Source of the DNA: Pararhizobium sp. A13
GTDB lineage: Bacteria; Pseudomonadota; Alphaproteobacteria; Rhizobiales; Rhizobiaceae
Length of the DNA: 64,000 nucleotides
Assembly (NCBI RefSeq): GCF_040126305.1
Contig: NZ_CP149510.1
Coordinates: 2,057,001 to 2,121,000 of the forward strand
Reading direction: 5' to 3'
The notes below the pieces were generated by a model. It did no database searches and was not told where the DNA came from. It was given only the letters and a program-made list of their open reading frames with translations. This document shows, piece after piece, positions 7,993-15,679 of this stretch; positions within the stretch are counted from its first letter, which is position 1; every line of letters starts with the position of its first letter. The position numbers and the translations under genes are program-made.

Positions 7993-9261
7993 ATGAGCAA
8001 CGCTGACCAGAAATTGACCATCCTCCCGCCAGGCCATCCGCTTGAAGGCCGCGTCAGCCCGCCCGGGTCGAAGTCGATCACCAACCGGGCGCTGCTGCTT
8101 GCCGGCCTCGCCGAGGGCACGAGCCGTCTGACCGGTGCGCTGAAGAGCGATGATACCCGTTACATGGCCGACGCCCTGCGGGCCATGGGGGTTACGATTT
8201 CCGAACCGGACGGCACCACGTTCGTCGTCAGCGGAACCGGCAAACTCCTGCCGCCGGAAAAACCGCTCTTCCTCGGCAATGCCGGTACCGCGACGCGGTT
8301 TCTCACGGCTGCCGCAGCCCTCGTCGACGGCACCGTGGTGGTGGATGGCGACCAGCATATGCGCAAGCGGCCGATCGCCCCGCTGGTGACGGCTCTGCGC
8401 TCGCTCGGCGTCACGGTCGAGGCTGAAACGGGCTGCCCGCCGGTGACGGTGTCCGGCACGGGTGATTTCGGCAAGGATCGCGTTACCATCGATGCCGGCC
8501 TGTCGAGCCAGTATGTCTCTGCCTTGTTGATGGCGGCGGCGGGCGGCACGCGCCCGATCAATATCGAGCTTGCCGGCGAAGAAATCGGCGCGCGCGGCTA
8601 TGTCGACCTGACCGTTGCCGCCATGCGTGCCTTCGGCGCCGAGGTCCGCCAAGTCAGCCCGTCGATCTGGCAGGTCGCCCCGACGGGCTACCGCGCCACC
8701 GACTATGTCATCGAGCCGGACGCATCGGCCGCAACCTATCTCTGGGCGGCGGAAGTTTTGACCGGCGGCAGGATCGATCTCGGTGTTGCCGCGACCGCGT
8801 TCTCGCAGCCGGATGCCAAGTCCTATGAGGTGATCGCCAGCTTCCCGCATATGCCGGATGTCATCGACGGCTCGCAGATGCAGGATGCGGTGCCGACGCT
8901 CGCCGTGCTTGCCGCCTTCAACGAGAGGCCGGTGCGCTTCACCGGACTTGCCAATCTGCGCGTCAAGGAATGCGACCGGGTGCGGGCGCTTTCCACCGGC
9001 CTGTCGAACATCCGCCCCGGCCTCGGCGTGGAGGAAGGCGACGACCTCATCGTCGCCGCCGATCCGAAGCTCGCCGGCCAGACGCTGCCCGCCGACATCG
9101 ACACCTTCGCCGATCACCGCATCGCCATGAGTTTTGCCCTGGCGGGGCTGAAGATCAACGGCATCACCATCCTTGATCCCGGCTGCGTGGCGAAAACCTA
9201 TCCCCGCTACTGGGACGAGCTTGCCTCGCTCGGGGTGGCATTCGAAGGTGACAGGCCGTGA
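7993..9261 (+). CDS. aroA: EPSP synthase (3-phosphoshikimate 1-carboxyvinyltransferase), class I-like
   Basis: It transfers the enolpyruvyl group of PEP to shikimate-3-phosphate, the sixth shikimate step. The 422-residue protein has the substrate motif GSKSITNR (residues 25-32), LGNAGTATRF (94-103), SSQYVSALLMAA, LRVKECDRVRAL, DTFADHRIAMSFAL and CVAKTYPRYW, in the E. coli-like order. Rhizobia usually carry a class II (CP4-type) enzyme as the main AroA, so this may be a second copy. Residue F103 aligns with E. coli Pro101 and T101 with Met99, positions close to the glyphosate pocket. ATG 7993 was chosen because the upstream extension is not enzyme-like. It lies between lemA and the DUF2207 gene. 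Confidence 0.88.
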   Translation: MSNADQKLTILPPGHPLEGRVSPPGSKSITNRALLLAGLAEGTSRLTGALKSDDTRYMADALRAMGVTISEPDGTTFVVSGTGKLLPPEKPLFLGNAGTATRFLTAAAALVDGTVVVDGDQHMRKRPIAPLVTALRSLGVTVEAETGCPPVTVSGTGDFGKDRVTIDAGLSSQYVSALLMAAAGGTRPINIELAGEEIGARGYVDLTVAAMRAFGAEVRQVSPSIWQVAPTGYRATDYVIEPDASAATYLWAAEVLTGGRIDLGVAATAFSQPDAKSYEVIASFPHMPDVIDGSQMQDAVPTLAVLAAFNERPVRFTGLANLRVKECDRVRALSTGLSNIRPGLGVEEGDDLIVAADPKLAGQTLPADIDTFADHRIAMSFALAGLKINGITILDPGCVAKTYPRYWDELASLGVAFEGDRP

Positions 9262-9306
9262 GCGTCCTGTTCAACGTCAGCTAGCCCCTATCGGAAGGTC
9301 GTTCGC

Positions 9307-11238
9307 ATGAAACGTCTCTGCGCAGCGCTCGGCTTCATCTGGCTGTTTCTGGCCATGGCCGGCGCGGTGCGGGCGGAGGAATTCTTCGCATCCTATCATT
9401 CGGCGATAGACGTCGCAAAAACCGGCGCGCTGACGGTGACGGAGACGATCAAGGCGAATGTCGAGGGCAACCAGATCAAGCGCGGCATCTACCGCGATTT
9501 TCCGCTGACCTTCACCGACAGGAACGGCCGCGTCGTCAAGGTCGATTTCAAGCTCCTCGCCGTCGAGCGCGATGGCGCCGAAGAGCCGTATCGCACCGAA
9601 GGCATCAGCGGCGGCATCCGCATCTATACCGGCGACAAGGACGTGTTCCTGCCTCGTGGCGAGCACATCTTCCAGTTCACCTACCAGACCGCCCGCCAGA
9701 TCCGCTTCTTCGATGATCACGACGAGTTCTATTGGAACGTGACCGGCAATGGATGGGCGTTTCCGATCGAGGAGGCGTCGGCGGCGGTCACGCTGCCGGA
9801 GGGCGTGAAAGCGCAGGCGCTGGATGTCTTCACCGGTCGCTATGGCGCGACCGACAAGAATGCCCGCGCCGTGGAGGATGGCGACGAGCTGGTGTTCACC
9901 ACGACGCGCCGCCTTGAGCCGGGCGAGGGGCTGACGATCGCCGTCAAGATGCCGAAGGGCAGCATCGATCCGCCGTCCGCATCGCAGGAAAGGGTCTGGT
10001 GGTTTTACGACAACCTGCCGCCCATCCTTGCCGTCACGGGCTTCGTGATCGCAGCACTGTATTATTCCCGGATGTGGCTGAAGGTCGGCCGTGATCCGGC
10101 CCGCGGCGTCATCGTGCCGCGCTGGGATGCACCCGACGGCATCTCCCCGGCGCTGGTCAACTATATCGACAACAAGGGGTTTTCCGGCCAGGGCTGGACA
10201 GCGCTGTCTGCCGCCACCCTCAATCTCGCCGTCGATGGCCATGTCGTCCTGAAAGACTTCAAGAATTCGCTGGTCATCACCCGCACGGCCAAGGCAAAGC
10301 CGCCGTCGCTTCCCACCGGCGAGGCGGCCTTGCTGTCCGCCGTGCAGCGCAATGGAGGCGAACTAGCGATCGACAAGGAGAACGGCCCGGCCGTGCAGAA
10401 GGCCGGATCCGATTTCCGCAGTGCCATGGAGAGGGAACACCGCGGCAAATACTACCATGCCAATACGGCCTATGTGGTCGGTGGCATCGCGCTCTCGGCG
10501 CTGTTCCTGCTCGCCATTTTCATCGCGGGCGTTCTCGACGGGGCCACCGCGGCGCTTGTGCTGGTGCCTGTGCTTGCCTCGATCGTCATCTCGCTGTTTG
10601 CCGTCGGCGTCGGCCGGTTGTTTAACAGGAGGGGAAGCCTCTTTGTCCGCATCGGCGCTCTCATCGTCGCGGCTTTCCTTGCCTTCTTCATTGTCGCGGC
10701 CACGCTGAGCGTTCTGGCGGTCGTGATCAGCATGGCCCTGACGGCGCATCAGGTGCCGCTGCTGATCGGGGTCGGCGGCATCGTGCTCGTCAACATGCTG
10801 TTCTTCTATCTGATGGGCGCCCCGACGCCGATCGGCTCCAGGATGATGGATGGCATCGACGGCCTGCGCCAATATCTGACACTGGCGGAAAAAGAGCGGA
10901 TGAACATCGCCGGCTCCCCTGAAATGTCGCCGCAGCATTTCGAAAAGCTGCTTCCCTACGCCGTTGCCCTCGGCGTCGAAAAGCCCTGGTCGGAGACCTT
11001 CGATCGCTGGCTTCTCACCGCCGCCGCGGGGGCTGCCGCCTACCAGCCGGCGTGGTACCACGGCGATAGCGCCACCGCCGGCTCCTTCGGCGACCGAATG
11101 GGCGGCTTTGCCGGCTCGATGGCCGGCACCATGACCTCATCGCTGCCGCCGCCGCCCAAAAGCTCGTCCTCCGGCTTCTCCTCAGGCGGCGGTTTCTCCG
11201 GCGGCGGGGGCGGGGGTGGCGGTGGCGGCGGGTGGTGA
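9307..11238 (+). CDS. DUF2207 domain membrane protein
   Basis: The protein has 643 residues. A signal peptide ([19 protein letters not shown], cleavage after VRA) precedes an extracytoplasmic DUF2207 domain of about 200 residues with [12 protein letters not shown] and [11 protein letters not shown]. Five or six membrane helices follow, in two groups near residues 235-250 and 385-515. The C-terminus ends in a Ser/Gly-rich tail ([12 protein letters not shown] and a final W), the classic ending of LemA-associated DUF2207 proteins. The family is found with LemA and probably acts in the same membrane complex; function unknown. The last codons run directly into a RIME-like element at 11243. Confidence 0.92.
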   Translation: MKRLCAALGFIWLFLAMAGAVRAEEFFASYHSAIDVAKTGALTVTETIKANVEGNQIKRGIYRDFPLTFTDRNGRVVKVDFKLLAVERDGAEEPYRTEGISGGIRIYTGDKDVFLPRGEHIFQFTYQTARQIRFFDDHDEFYWNVTGNGWAFPIEEASAAVTLPEGVKAQALDVFTGRYGATDKNARAVEDGDELVFTTTRRLEPGEGLTIAVKMPKGSIDPPSASQERVWWFYDNLPPILAVTGFVIAALYYSRMWLKVGRDPARGVIVPRWDAPDGISPALVNYIDNKGFSGQGWTALSAATLNLAVDGHVVLKDFKNSLVITRTAKAKPPSLPTGEAALLSAVQRNGGELAIDKENGPAVQKAGSDFRSAMEREHRGKYYHANTAYVVGGIALSALFLLAIFIAGVLDGATAALVLVPVLASIVISLFAVGVGRLFNRRGSLFVRIGALIVAAFLAFFIVAATLSVLAVVISMALTAHQVPLLIGVGGIVLVNMLFFYLMGAPTPIGSRMMDGIDGLRQYLTLAEKERMNIAGSPEMSPQHFEKLLPYAVALGVEKPWSETFDRWLLTAAAGAAAYQPAWYHGDSATAGSFGDRMGGFAGSMAGTMTSSLPPPPKSSSSGFSSGGGFSGGGGGGGGGGGW

Positions 11239-11242
11239 CCCC

Positions 11243-11362
11243 TACCTCTCCCTCGAGGGGGAGGTCGCAGCGAAGCTGCGGGCGGGGGTGATCCGTTGGG
11301 TGTCTCGAAAAATCACCCCACCCCGGCGCTGCGTGCCGACCCTCCCCCTCAAGGGGAGGGTA
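11243..11362. repeat. RIME-like palindromic element, copy B
   Basis: The arms are CCTCTCCCTCGAGGGGGAGG with GCAGCGAAGCTGCG on the left and CGCTGCGTGCCG with ACCCTCCCCCTCAAGGGG on the right, inverted around a short centre (about 11300). The same subtype is found at 13099-13220 and 13788-13909 inside glyS, and half a copy is at 11804-11853. This copy starts a few bases after the DUF2207 stop. Read rightward, its frame stays open into the DUF559 remnant. Confidence 0.85.
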
Positions 11363-11409
11363 TTGCCATCCGGCAGCCTCGCTTGCAATCTAAGCGGGAG
11401 GAGAGCGCA

Positions 11410-11867
11410 ATGTCGAAAAAGCCTTCAAAACTCGATCGCTTCAAAATCGCCAACAGCCGCCGCCTTCGCACCAGCGCCACCGACGCCGAAGCAAGACTGT
11501 GGCGACACCTCGAACGCATCCCGATCGAAGGGACCCATTTCCGCCGCCAGGTGCCGATCGGCCCGTAATTTGCCGATTTCGCCTGCCACCAGATCGGCCT
11601 TGTGATCGAACTTGACGGCAGCCAACATGCATCGGAAAGGGGCTTGCAGCACGACGAGAAACGAACGCCTTTCTTGAAAGCCAGGGCTACCACGTCCCGC
11701 GCTTTTGGAATTCGGAGGTTTTCAACGAACTCGATGCAGTGCTCGACACCATTTTTGCCATTGTGCAGCAACGTCAAATTTTGCTAGCAGAAGCCAGCCA
11801 TTTTCACCCCACCCCGGCACCGCGTGCCGCCCCTCTCCGCCACGGAGAGGGTGAGGAAGAAATCTGA
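11410..11867 (+). pseudogene. DUF559 (endonuclease-like) protein, inactivated
   Basis: The N-terminal part (MSKKPSKLDRF, then TDAEARLWRHLERIPIEGTH and FRRQVPIGP) and the following part (FADFACHQIGLVIELDGSQH) are clearly a DUF559 protein, a family with a Vsr/restriction-endonuclease-like fold. Two lesions are present. A TAA at 11567-11569 stands where the family has a tyrosine codon (GPY). A frameshift near 11665-11675 moves the C-terminal motif LESQGYHVPRFWNSEVF and LDAVLDTIFAIV into another frame. The final frame runs through half a RIME element and stops at 11867, overlapping the glyS start as TGATG. It is evidently dead. Confidence 0.85.
11804..11853. repeat. RIME-like half element (single arm)
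   Basis: CACCCCACCCCGGCACCGCG, then TGCCGCCCCTCTCC, an AC loop, and GGAGAGGGTGAG. This is the right arm of the subtype seen at 11243-11362 without its left partner. It overlaps the 3' end of the DUF559 pseudogene and lies a few bases before the glyS start, so it may affect glyS leader structure. Confidence 0.75.
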
Positions 11868-14335
11868 TGCCCGATCTTCTGCTTGAACTCCGCTCCGAGG
11901 AAATCCCGGCTCGCATGCAGCGCAAGGCTGCCGGCGACCTGAAGAAGCTCTTGACCGATGCCTTGGTCGAGGCGGGGCTGGCCTATGAGGGCGCGCGGGA
12001 ATACTGGACGCCGCGGCGGCTGACGCTTGATATCCGCGGTCTGAACACCCGCTCGGCGGATGTGCGCGAGGAACGCAAGGGCCCGCGCACCGATGCCAAC
12101 GAAAAGGCGATCGAAGGCTTTTTGCGCGGCGCGGGGCTGACATCGATCGATCAGGCGCATGTCCACAGCGACCCGAAGAAGGGCGACTTCTACGTCGCCC
12201 ATATCGTCAAGCCCGGCCGCCCGGCCGAAGAGATCATCGCCGAAGTGATGCCTGGCATCATCCGCAACTTCCCCTGGGGTAACCCGATGCGCTCCGGCGT
12301 CGCTTCGGCGAAGCCGGGCTCCCTGCGCTGGGTGCGGCCGCTGCAATCCATCATCTGCCTGTTCGGCCCTGAACACGAGGAAACGCACGTCATCCCCTTC
12401 GAGATCGATGGCATTACGGCCTCGAACGTCACCTATGGCCACAGGTTTCATGCGCCGGAAGCGATCACCGTTCGCCGCTTTGCCGATTACATCGAGAAGC
12501 TGGAAAAGGCCTATGTCGTGCTCGACGGCGACCGGCGCAAGGACATCATCCTCCACGATGCCCGCGATACCGCCTTCGCGAACGGCCTTGAGCTGGTGGA
12601 GGACGAAGGGCTGCTGGAAGAAGTCTCCGGCCTCGTCGAATGGCCACGGGTGCTGATCGGCGCCTTCGAGGAGGATTATCTGGCGATCCCGTCGGAAATC
12701 ATCCGGCTGACGATCAAGACGAACCAGAAATGTTTCGTCACCCGCGTGCTCGGCGAGGAAACCCTGTCGAACAAGTTCATCCTCGTTGCCAATATCGAGG
12801 CGAAGGATGGCGGCAAGGAAATCGTCCACGGCAACGGCAAGGTCGTGCGCGCCCGCCTGTCGGACGCCAAGCATTTCTGGACCCGCGACCAGGGCAACCT
12901 GCCGGACCTCGAAACGCTGGAAGCCTCCGCGAAGAAATTCGATCTCGACCTGAAAAAGCCGCTCGACCAGCGCATGGCCAAGCTCGATGCGCTGAACGTG
13001 ACGTTCCATGCCAAGCTCGGTACCGAAGGCGCGCGCGTCGCCCGCATCCGCACGCTTGCCGCCGAACTTGCGCCGATCGTATGGCGTTCGGCGCAGCCCT
13101 ACCTCCCCCTCGAGGGGGGAGGTCGCAGCGAAGCTGCGGGTGGGGGTGACGGTCAGGGGCGCATGAAGGATCACCCCACGCCGTCGCTGCGCGCCGACCC
13201 TCCCCCTCAAGGGGAGGGTGAGAACGCGCCGGACCTCGGCGCATTTCTGAAACAGGTCGACCGGGCCGTGGTCCTCTCCAAGGCCGACCTGCGCACCGAA
13301 GCCGTCGGCGAATTCCCGGAGCTGCAGGGCCTCATGGGCCGCAAATACGCGCTTCTGCAGGGCGAAGATGCCTCCGTCGCCACCGCTATCGGCGACCACC
13401 GCAAACCGCAAGGTCCGTCCGATCAGGTGCCGACCGACCCGGTCGCGCTGACGGTGGCGCTGGCCGACAAGCTGGATACGCTCGTCGGCTTCTGGGCCAT
13501 TGATGAAAAGCCGACGGGTTCGAAGGATCCGTACCAGCTTCGCCGCGCGGCTCTTGGCGTGATCCGGATCATGCTGGAGCGGAAGGTGCGTCTAAAACTC
13601 ACTGAGGCATTTAGAGCAGCATATATCGCGGAATTTTACACTGGACAGCCAGCGAACGAACTTGAACACGGTGAGCGAATCTTCAAACACGACCTCCTCT
13701 CCTTCTTCCACGACCGCCTCAAGGTCTACCTCCGGGACCTCGGCGCCCGTTACGATCTGATCGACGCAGTGCTGGCGTCGGGCACCCACCTCCCCCTTGA
13801 GGGGGGAGGTCGCAGCGAAGCTGCGGGTGGGGGTGACCCGTTGGGTGTCGCGGAAGATCACCCTACCCCGGCACTGCGTGCCGACCCTCCCCTTCAAGGG
13901 GAGGGTGTTGGCAACGACGACCTGCTGATGGTCGCCCGCCGCGTCGAGGCGCTGACGGCCTTCATCACCTCGGAAGACGGCCAGAACCTGCTCGCCGGCA
14001 CCAAGCGCGCCACGCAGCTGCTGGCCGCCGAGGAAAAGAAGGGAACGGAAGTCGCGGAGGCCGTCGATCCGGGGCTCTTCAAGCTCGATCAGGAAAAGGC
14101 GCTTTACGGCGCCGTCACCGAGGCCTCGCGGGAAGCAGCCGCCGCTATCGCCCAGGAAGATTTCCGCTCTGCCATGGAAGCCCTGTCGAAACTGCGCGGC
14201 CCGGTCGATCAGTTCTTCAACGACGTCCTCGTCAACGACGAAGACCCGGCCATCCGCGCCAATCGTCTGGCATTGCTCGGCCTGATCCGCTCGGCGACGG
14301 GAACGGTGGCAGACTTCTCGAAGATTTCGGGGTAG
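11867..14335 (+). CDS. glyS: Glycyl-tRNA synthetase beta subunit with two in-frame palindromic inserts
   Basis: This subunit binds tRNA-Gly and is needed with GlyQ for charging. The frame is open for 822 codons, against about 700 for most relatives. The start [20 protein letters not shown] and the [18 protein letters not shown] region are typical. The excess is explained by two complete RIME-like elements translated in frame: residues about 412-452 ([16 protein letters not shown] to PPPQGEGE) and about 641-681 ([16 protein letters not shown] to PPLQGEGV). A third foreign-looking stretch, codons about 577-605, is AT-rich. All have lengths that keep the frame, as expected if the essential subunit still works. 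ATG 11867 overlaps the upstream pseudogene stop. Confidence 0.93.
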   Translation: MPDLLLELRSEEIPARMQRKAAGDLKKLLTDALVEAGLAYEGAREYWTPRRLTLDIRGLNTRSADVREERKGPRTDANEKAIEGFLRGAGLTSIDQAHVHSDPKKGDFYVAHIVKPGRPAEEIIAEVMPGIIRNFPWGNPMRSGVASAKPGSLRWVRPLQSIICLFGPEHEETHVIPFEIDGITASNVTYGHRFHAPEAITVRRFADYIEKLEKAYVVLDGDRRKDIILHDARDTAFANGLELVEDEGLLEEVSGLVEWPRVLIGAFEEDYLAIPSEIIRLTIKTNQKCFVTRVLGEETLSNKFILVANIEAKDGGKEIVHGNGKVVRARLSDAKHFWTRDQGNLPDLETLEASAKKFDLDLKKPLDQRMAKLDALNVTFHAKLGTEGARVARIRTLAAELAPIVWRSAQPYLPLEGGGRSEAAGGGDGQGRMKDHPTPSLRADPPPQGEGENAPDLGAFLKQVDRAVVLSKADLRTEAVGEFPELQGLMGRKYALLQGEDASVATAIGDHRKPQGPSDQVPTDPVALTVALADKLDTLVGFWAIDEKPTGSKDPYQLRRAALGVIRIMLERKVRLKLTEAFRAAYIAEFYTGQPANELEHGERIFKHDLLSFFHDRLKVYLRDLGARYDLIDAVLASGTHLPLEGGGRSEAAGGGDPLGVAEDHPTPALRADPPLQGEGVGNDDLLMVARRVEALTAFITSEDGQNLLAGTKRATQLLAAEEKKGTEVAEAVDPGLFKLDQEKALYGAVTEASREAAAAIAQEDFRSAMEALSKLRGPVDQFFNDVLVNDEDPAIRANRLALLGLIRSATGTVADFSKISG
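13099..13220. repeat. RIME-like element inside glyS, copy C
   Basis: The arms CTACCTCCCCCTCGAGGGGG with GTCGCAGCGAAGCTGCGGG (13099-13140) and CGTCGCTGCGCGCCGACCC with TCCCCCTCAAGGGGAGGG (13182-13220) repeat those at 11243-11362. The element is translated in frame as part of GlyS, about residues 412-452. Confidence 0.9.
13788..13909. repeat. RIME-like element inside glyS, copy D
   Basis: It is nearly identical in arms and orientation to copy C (CCTCCCCCTTGAGGGGGGAG on the left, CCTCCCCTTCAAGGGGAGGG on the right) and is read in the same translation frame, about GlyS residues 641-681. The centre (CCGTTGGGTGTCGCGGAAGA) is closer to copy B at 11300 than to copy C. Confidence 0.9.
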
Positions 14336-14391
14336 CGCGGGTCCTGCCTACCTGTTCTATGTGATCAGTCAGTTTCAGGAAGAAACCGGCT

Positions 14392-14521
14392 CCGTCATTC
14401 CTGTGCTTGTCACAGGAATCCAGCAGCGCCGCGTCCGCTCGCATAAGTCCACCAAAAGAACAATCCCTGACCGCGCCGCCGCGCGGTGGCTGGATGCCTG
14501 TGACAAGCACAGGCATGACGG
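14392..14521. repeat. Second family of inverted-repeat element, about 130 bp
   Basis: The left arm CCGTCATTCCTGTGCTTGTC with ACAGGAATCCAG (14392-14424) is an imperfect inverted copy of the right arm CTGGATGCCTGTGACAAGCA with CAGGCATGACGG (14490-14521). The spacer is about 65 bp. A third partial motif, CACAGGAATGACGG, follows at 14546-14559. This is a different family from the RIME-like elements. It lies in the gap after glyS and could fold as a long hairpin in the glyS 3' end. Confidence 0.8.
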
Positions 14522-15107
14522 AGGGGGGGGGTACATCGCGCCAATCACAGGAATGACGGAAGGCTGGGGGAACCCCGCGGAACCGAACGACCCTTGGACC
14601 GTCCGAGCCCAAAACCCATCCCCGTCAATCCCCGTCTGCAAAACCTGCACCATAGTACTCCTGCTTTCACCACCGGAGTGTTTCGCGAGACGTTCGTGGA
14701 CAGGTGGAAGCTGGCGCTCTGCGACGCTGCCGTAACGTGTGGCTGTGGTGGCGGGGAGTGAAGCCGGGCGGGTCACCGCTCAAAAATGCCTCCTCCGCGC
14801 CAGGCTGCGGTTTGGTTGAGCCATGCAAGTTTTGGCTGAAATGCCGGGACGCAGCGAGGCAGGGGCGTCATTCGTAGGGGCAGAAAGCCCCGAGGCAAGC
14901 CAAAGGCCACGCGGAAGCGGAGCCACAAGTATTTTATTTTGAGAGGTTTCGCTTCCGCGTGCGCTCTCCACGCTCTTTGAAAACCGCAGGCGGCATCCGC
15001 CGTGCGACCGCAAACGCATGTGCAACGGCGACGCGCGATGCGCAACGTCTGATTTCAATGGGCAGTCGGCTCTGGAAAACGACACCGGCGTGCGCTATCG
15101 CAGGGTC
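14522..15107. other. Intergenic stretch after glyS
   Basis: No convincing gene is seen on either strand. It holds a partial copy of the neighbouring repeat (14546-14559) and a perfect 12-bp inverted repeat (14908-14961). Confidence 0.5.
14908..14961. repeat. Perfect 12-bp inverted repeat with 30-nt loop
   Basis: CACGCGGAAGCG at 14908-14919 is matched by CGCTTCCGCGTG at 14950-14961. The loop is AT-rich (ATTTTATTTT at 14931-14940), unlike the arms. It could be a repeat remnant or a stem in a leader of the DUF523 gene; it lacks a T-run directly after the stem, so a terminator is less likely. Confidence 0.5.
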
Positions 15108-15602
15108 ATGACAGCAAAAATCCTCGTCAGCGCCTGTCTCATGGGTCATGCCGTCCGGTATGACGGGCAGGCAAAGCCGCTCGTGCATCCGGCGCTGGAC
15201 CGCTGGTGCGCGGAAGGGCGGCTGGTGACGATCTGTCCGGAGATGTCGGCCGGCATGCCGGTGCCGCGGCTGCCGGCGGAGATCGAACCGGGAAAAACGG
15301 CTGACGAGGTTCTCTCCAGCGGTGCCCGCGTGCTGGAGAGCAACGGCGGCGATGTGACGGCGGCGTTCCGGCAGGCTGCCGAGAATGCGCTGGCGCTGGC
15401 GCTCGAGACCGGCTGCGCCTATGCGCTCCTGATCGACGGCAGCCCCTCCTGTGGTTCAAGCTTCGTCTATGACGGCAGCTTTTCCGGTGATCGCCAGCCG
15501 GGCGAGGGGGTGACGGCAGCGCTGCTGCGGAAAAATGGCATCCAGGTCTTTTCCGGTCGCGATATCGACGCCCTCGTCGAAGTCGCTGGCTTAGCGGCCT
15601 GA
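15108..15602 (+). CDS. DUF523 domain protein
   Basis: A protein of 164 residues in the DUF523 family, with the N-terminal cysteine motif SACLMGHAVRYDG, the CPEMSAGMPVPR block and the SPSCGSSFVYDG motif. Conserved cysteines in these positions suggest a metal or Fe-S cofactor, but no reaction is established. ATG 15108 fits the family start (MTAKILVSAC); the longer frame from 15018 adds repeat-derived sequence. It converges with the chemoreceptor gene across a terminator. Confidence 0.88.
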   Translation: MTAKILVSACLMGHAVRYDGQAKPLVHPALDRWCAEGRLVTICPEMSAGMPVPRLPAEIEPGKTADEVLSSGARVLESNGGDVTAAFRQAAENALALALETGCAYALLIDGSPSCGSSFVYDGSFSGDRQPGEGVTAALLRKNGIQVFSGRDIDALVEVAGLAA

Positions 15603-15624
15603 AGGTTGCCGAACGCCTGAAAGA

Positions 15625-15653
15625 AAAAAGGCAGCGCCCGCAAGCGCTGCCTT
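15625..15653 (-). terminator. Rho-independent terminator
   Basis: The stem GGCAGCGC/GCGCTGCC with a 6-nt loop is followed on the minus strand by TTTTTTCTTTC, so it chiefly ends the chemoreceptor transcript (stop at 15680). On the plus strand it is followed by only TTTCC and may weakly end the DUF523 transcript. Confidence 0.85.
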
Positions 15654-15679
15654 TCCGGTGTTGGTTTATCCTGAGCGGA

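Noticed and set aside
10363..11061. Long minus-strand frames opposite the DUF2207, PHB esterase, acyl-CoA dehydrogenase, dxs and other genes
   Set aside because: High GC at third codon positions of the real genes makes long open shadows on the opposite strand. Their His/Arg/Asp-rich products match no family.
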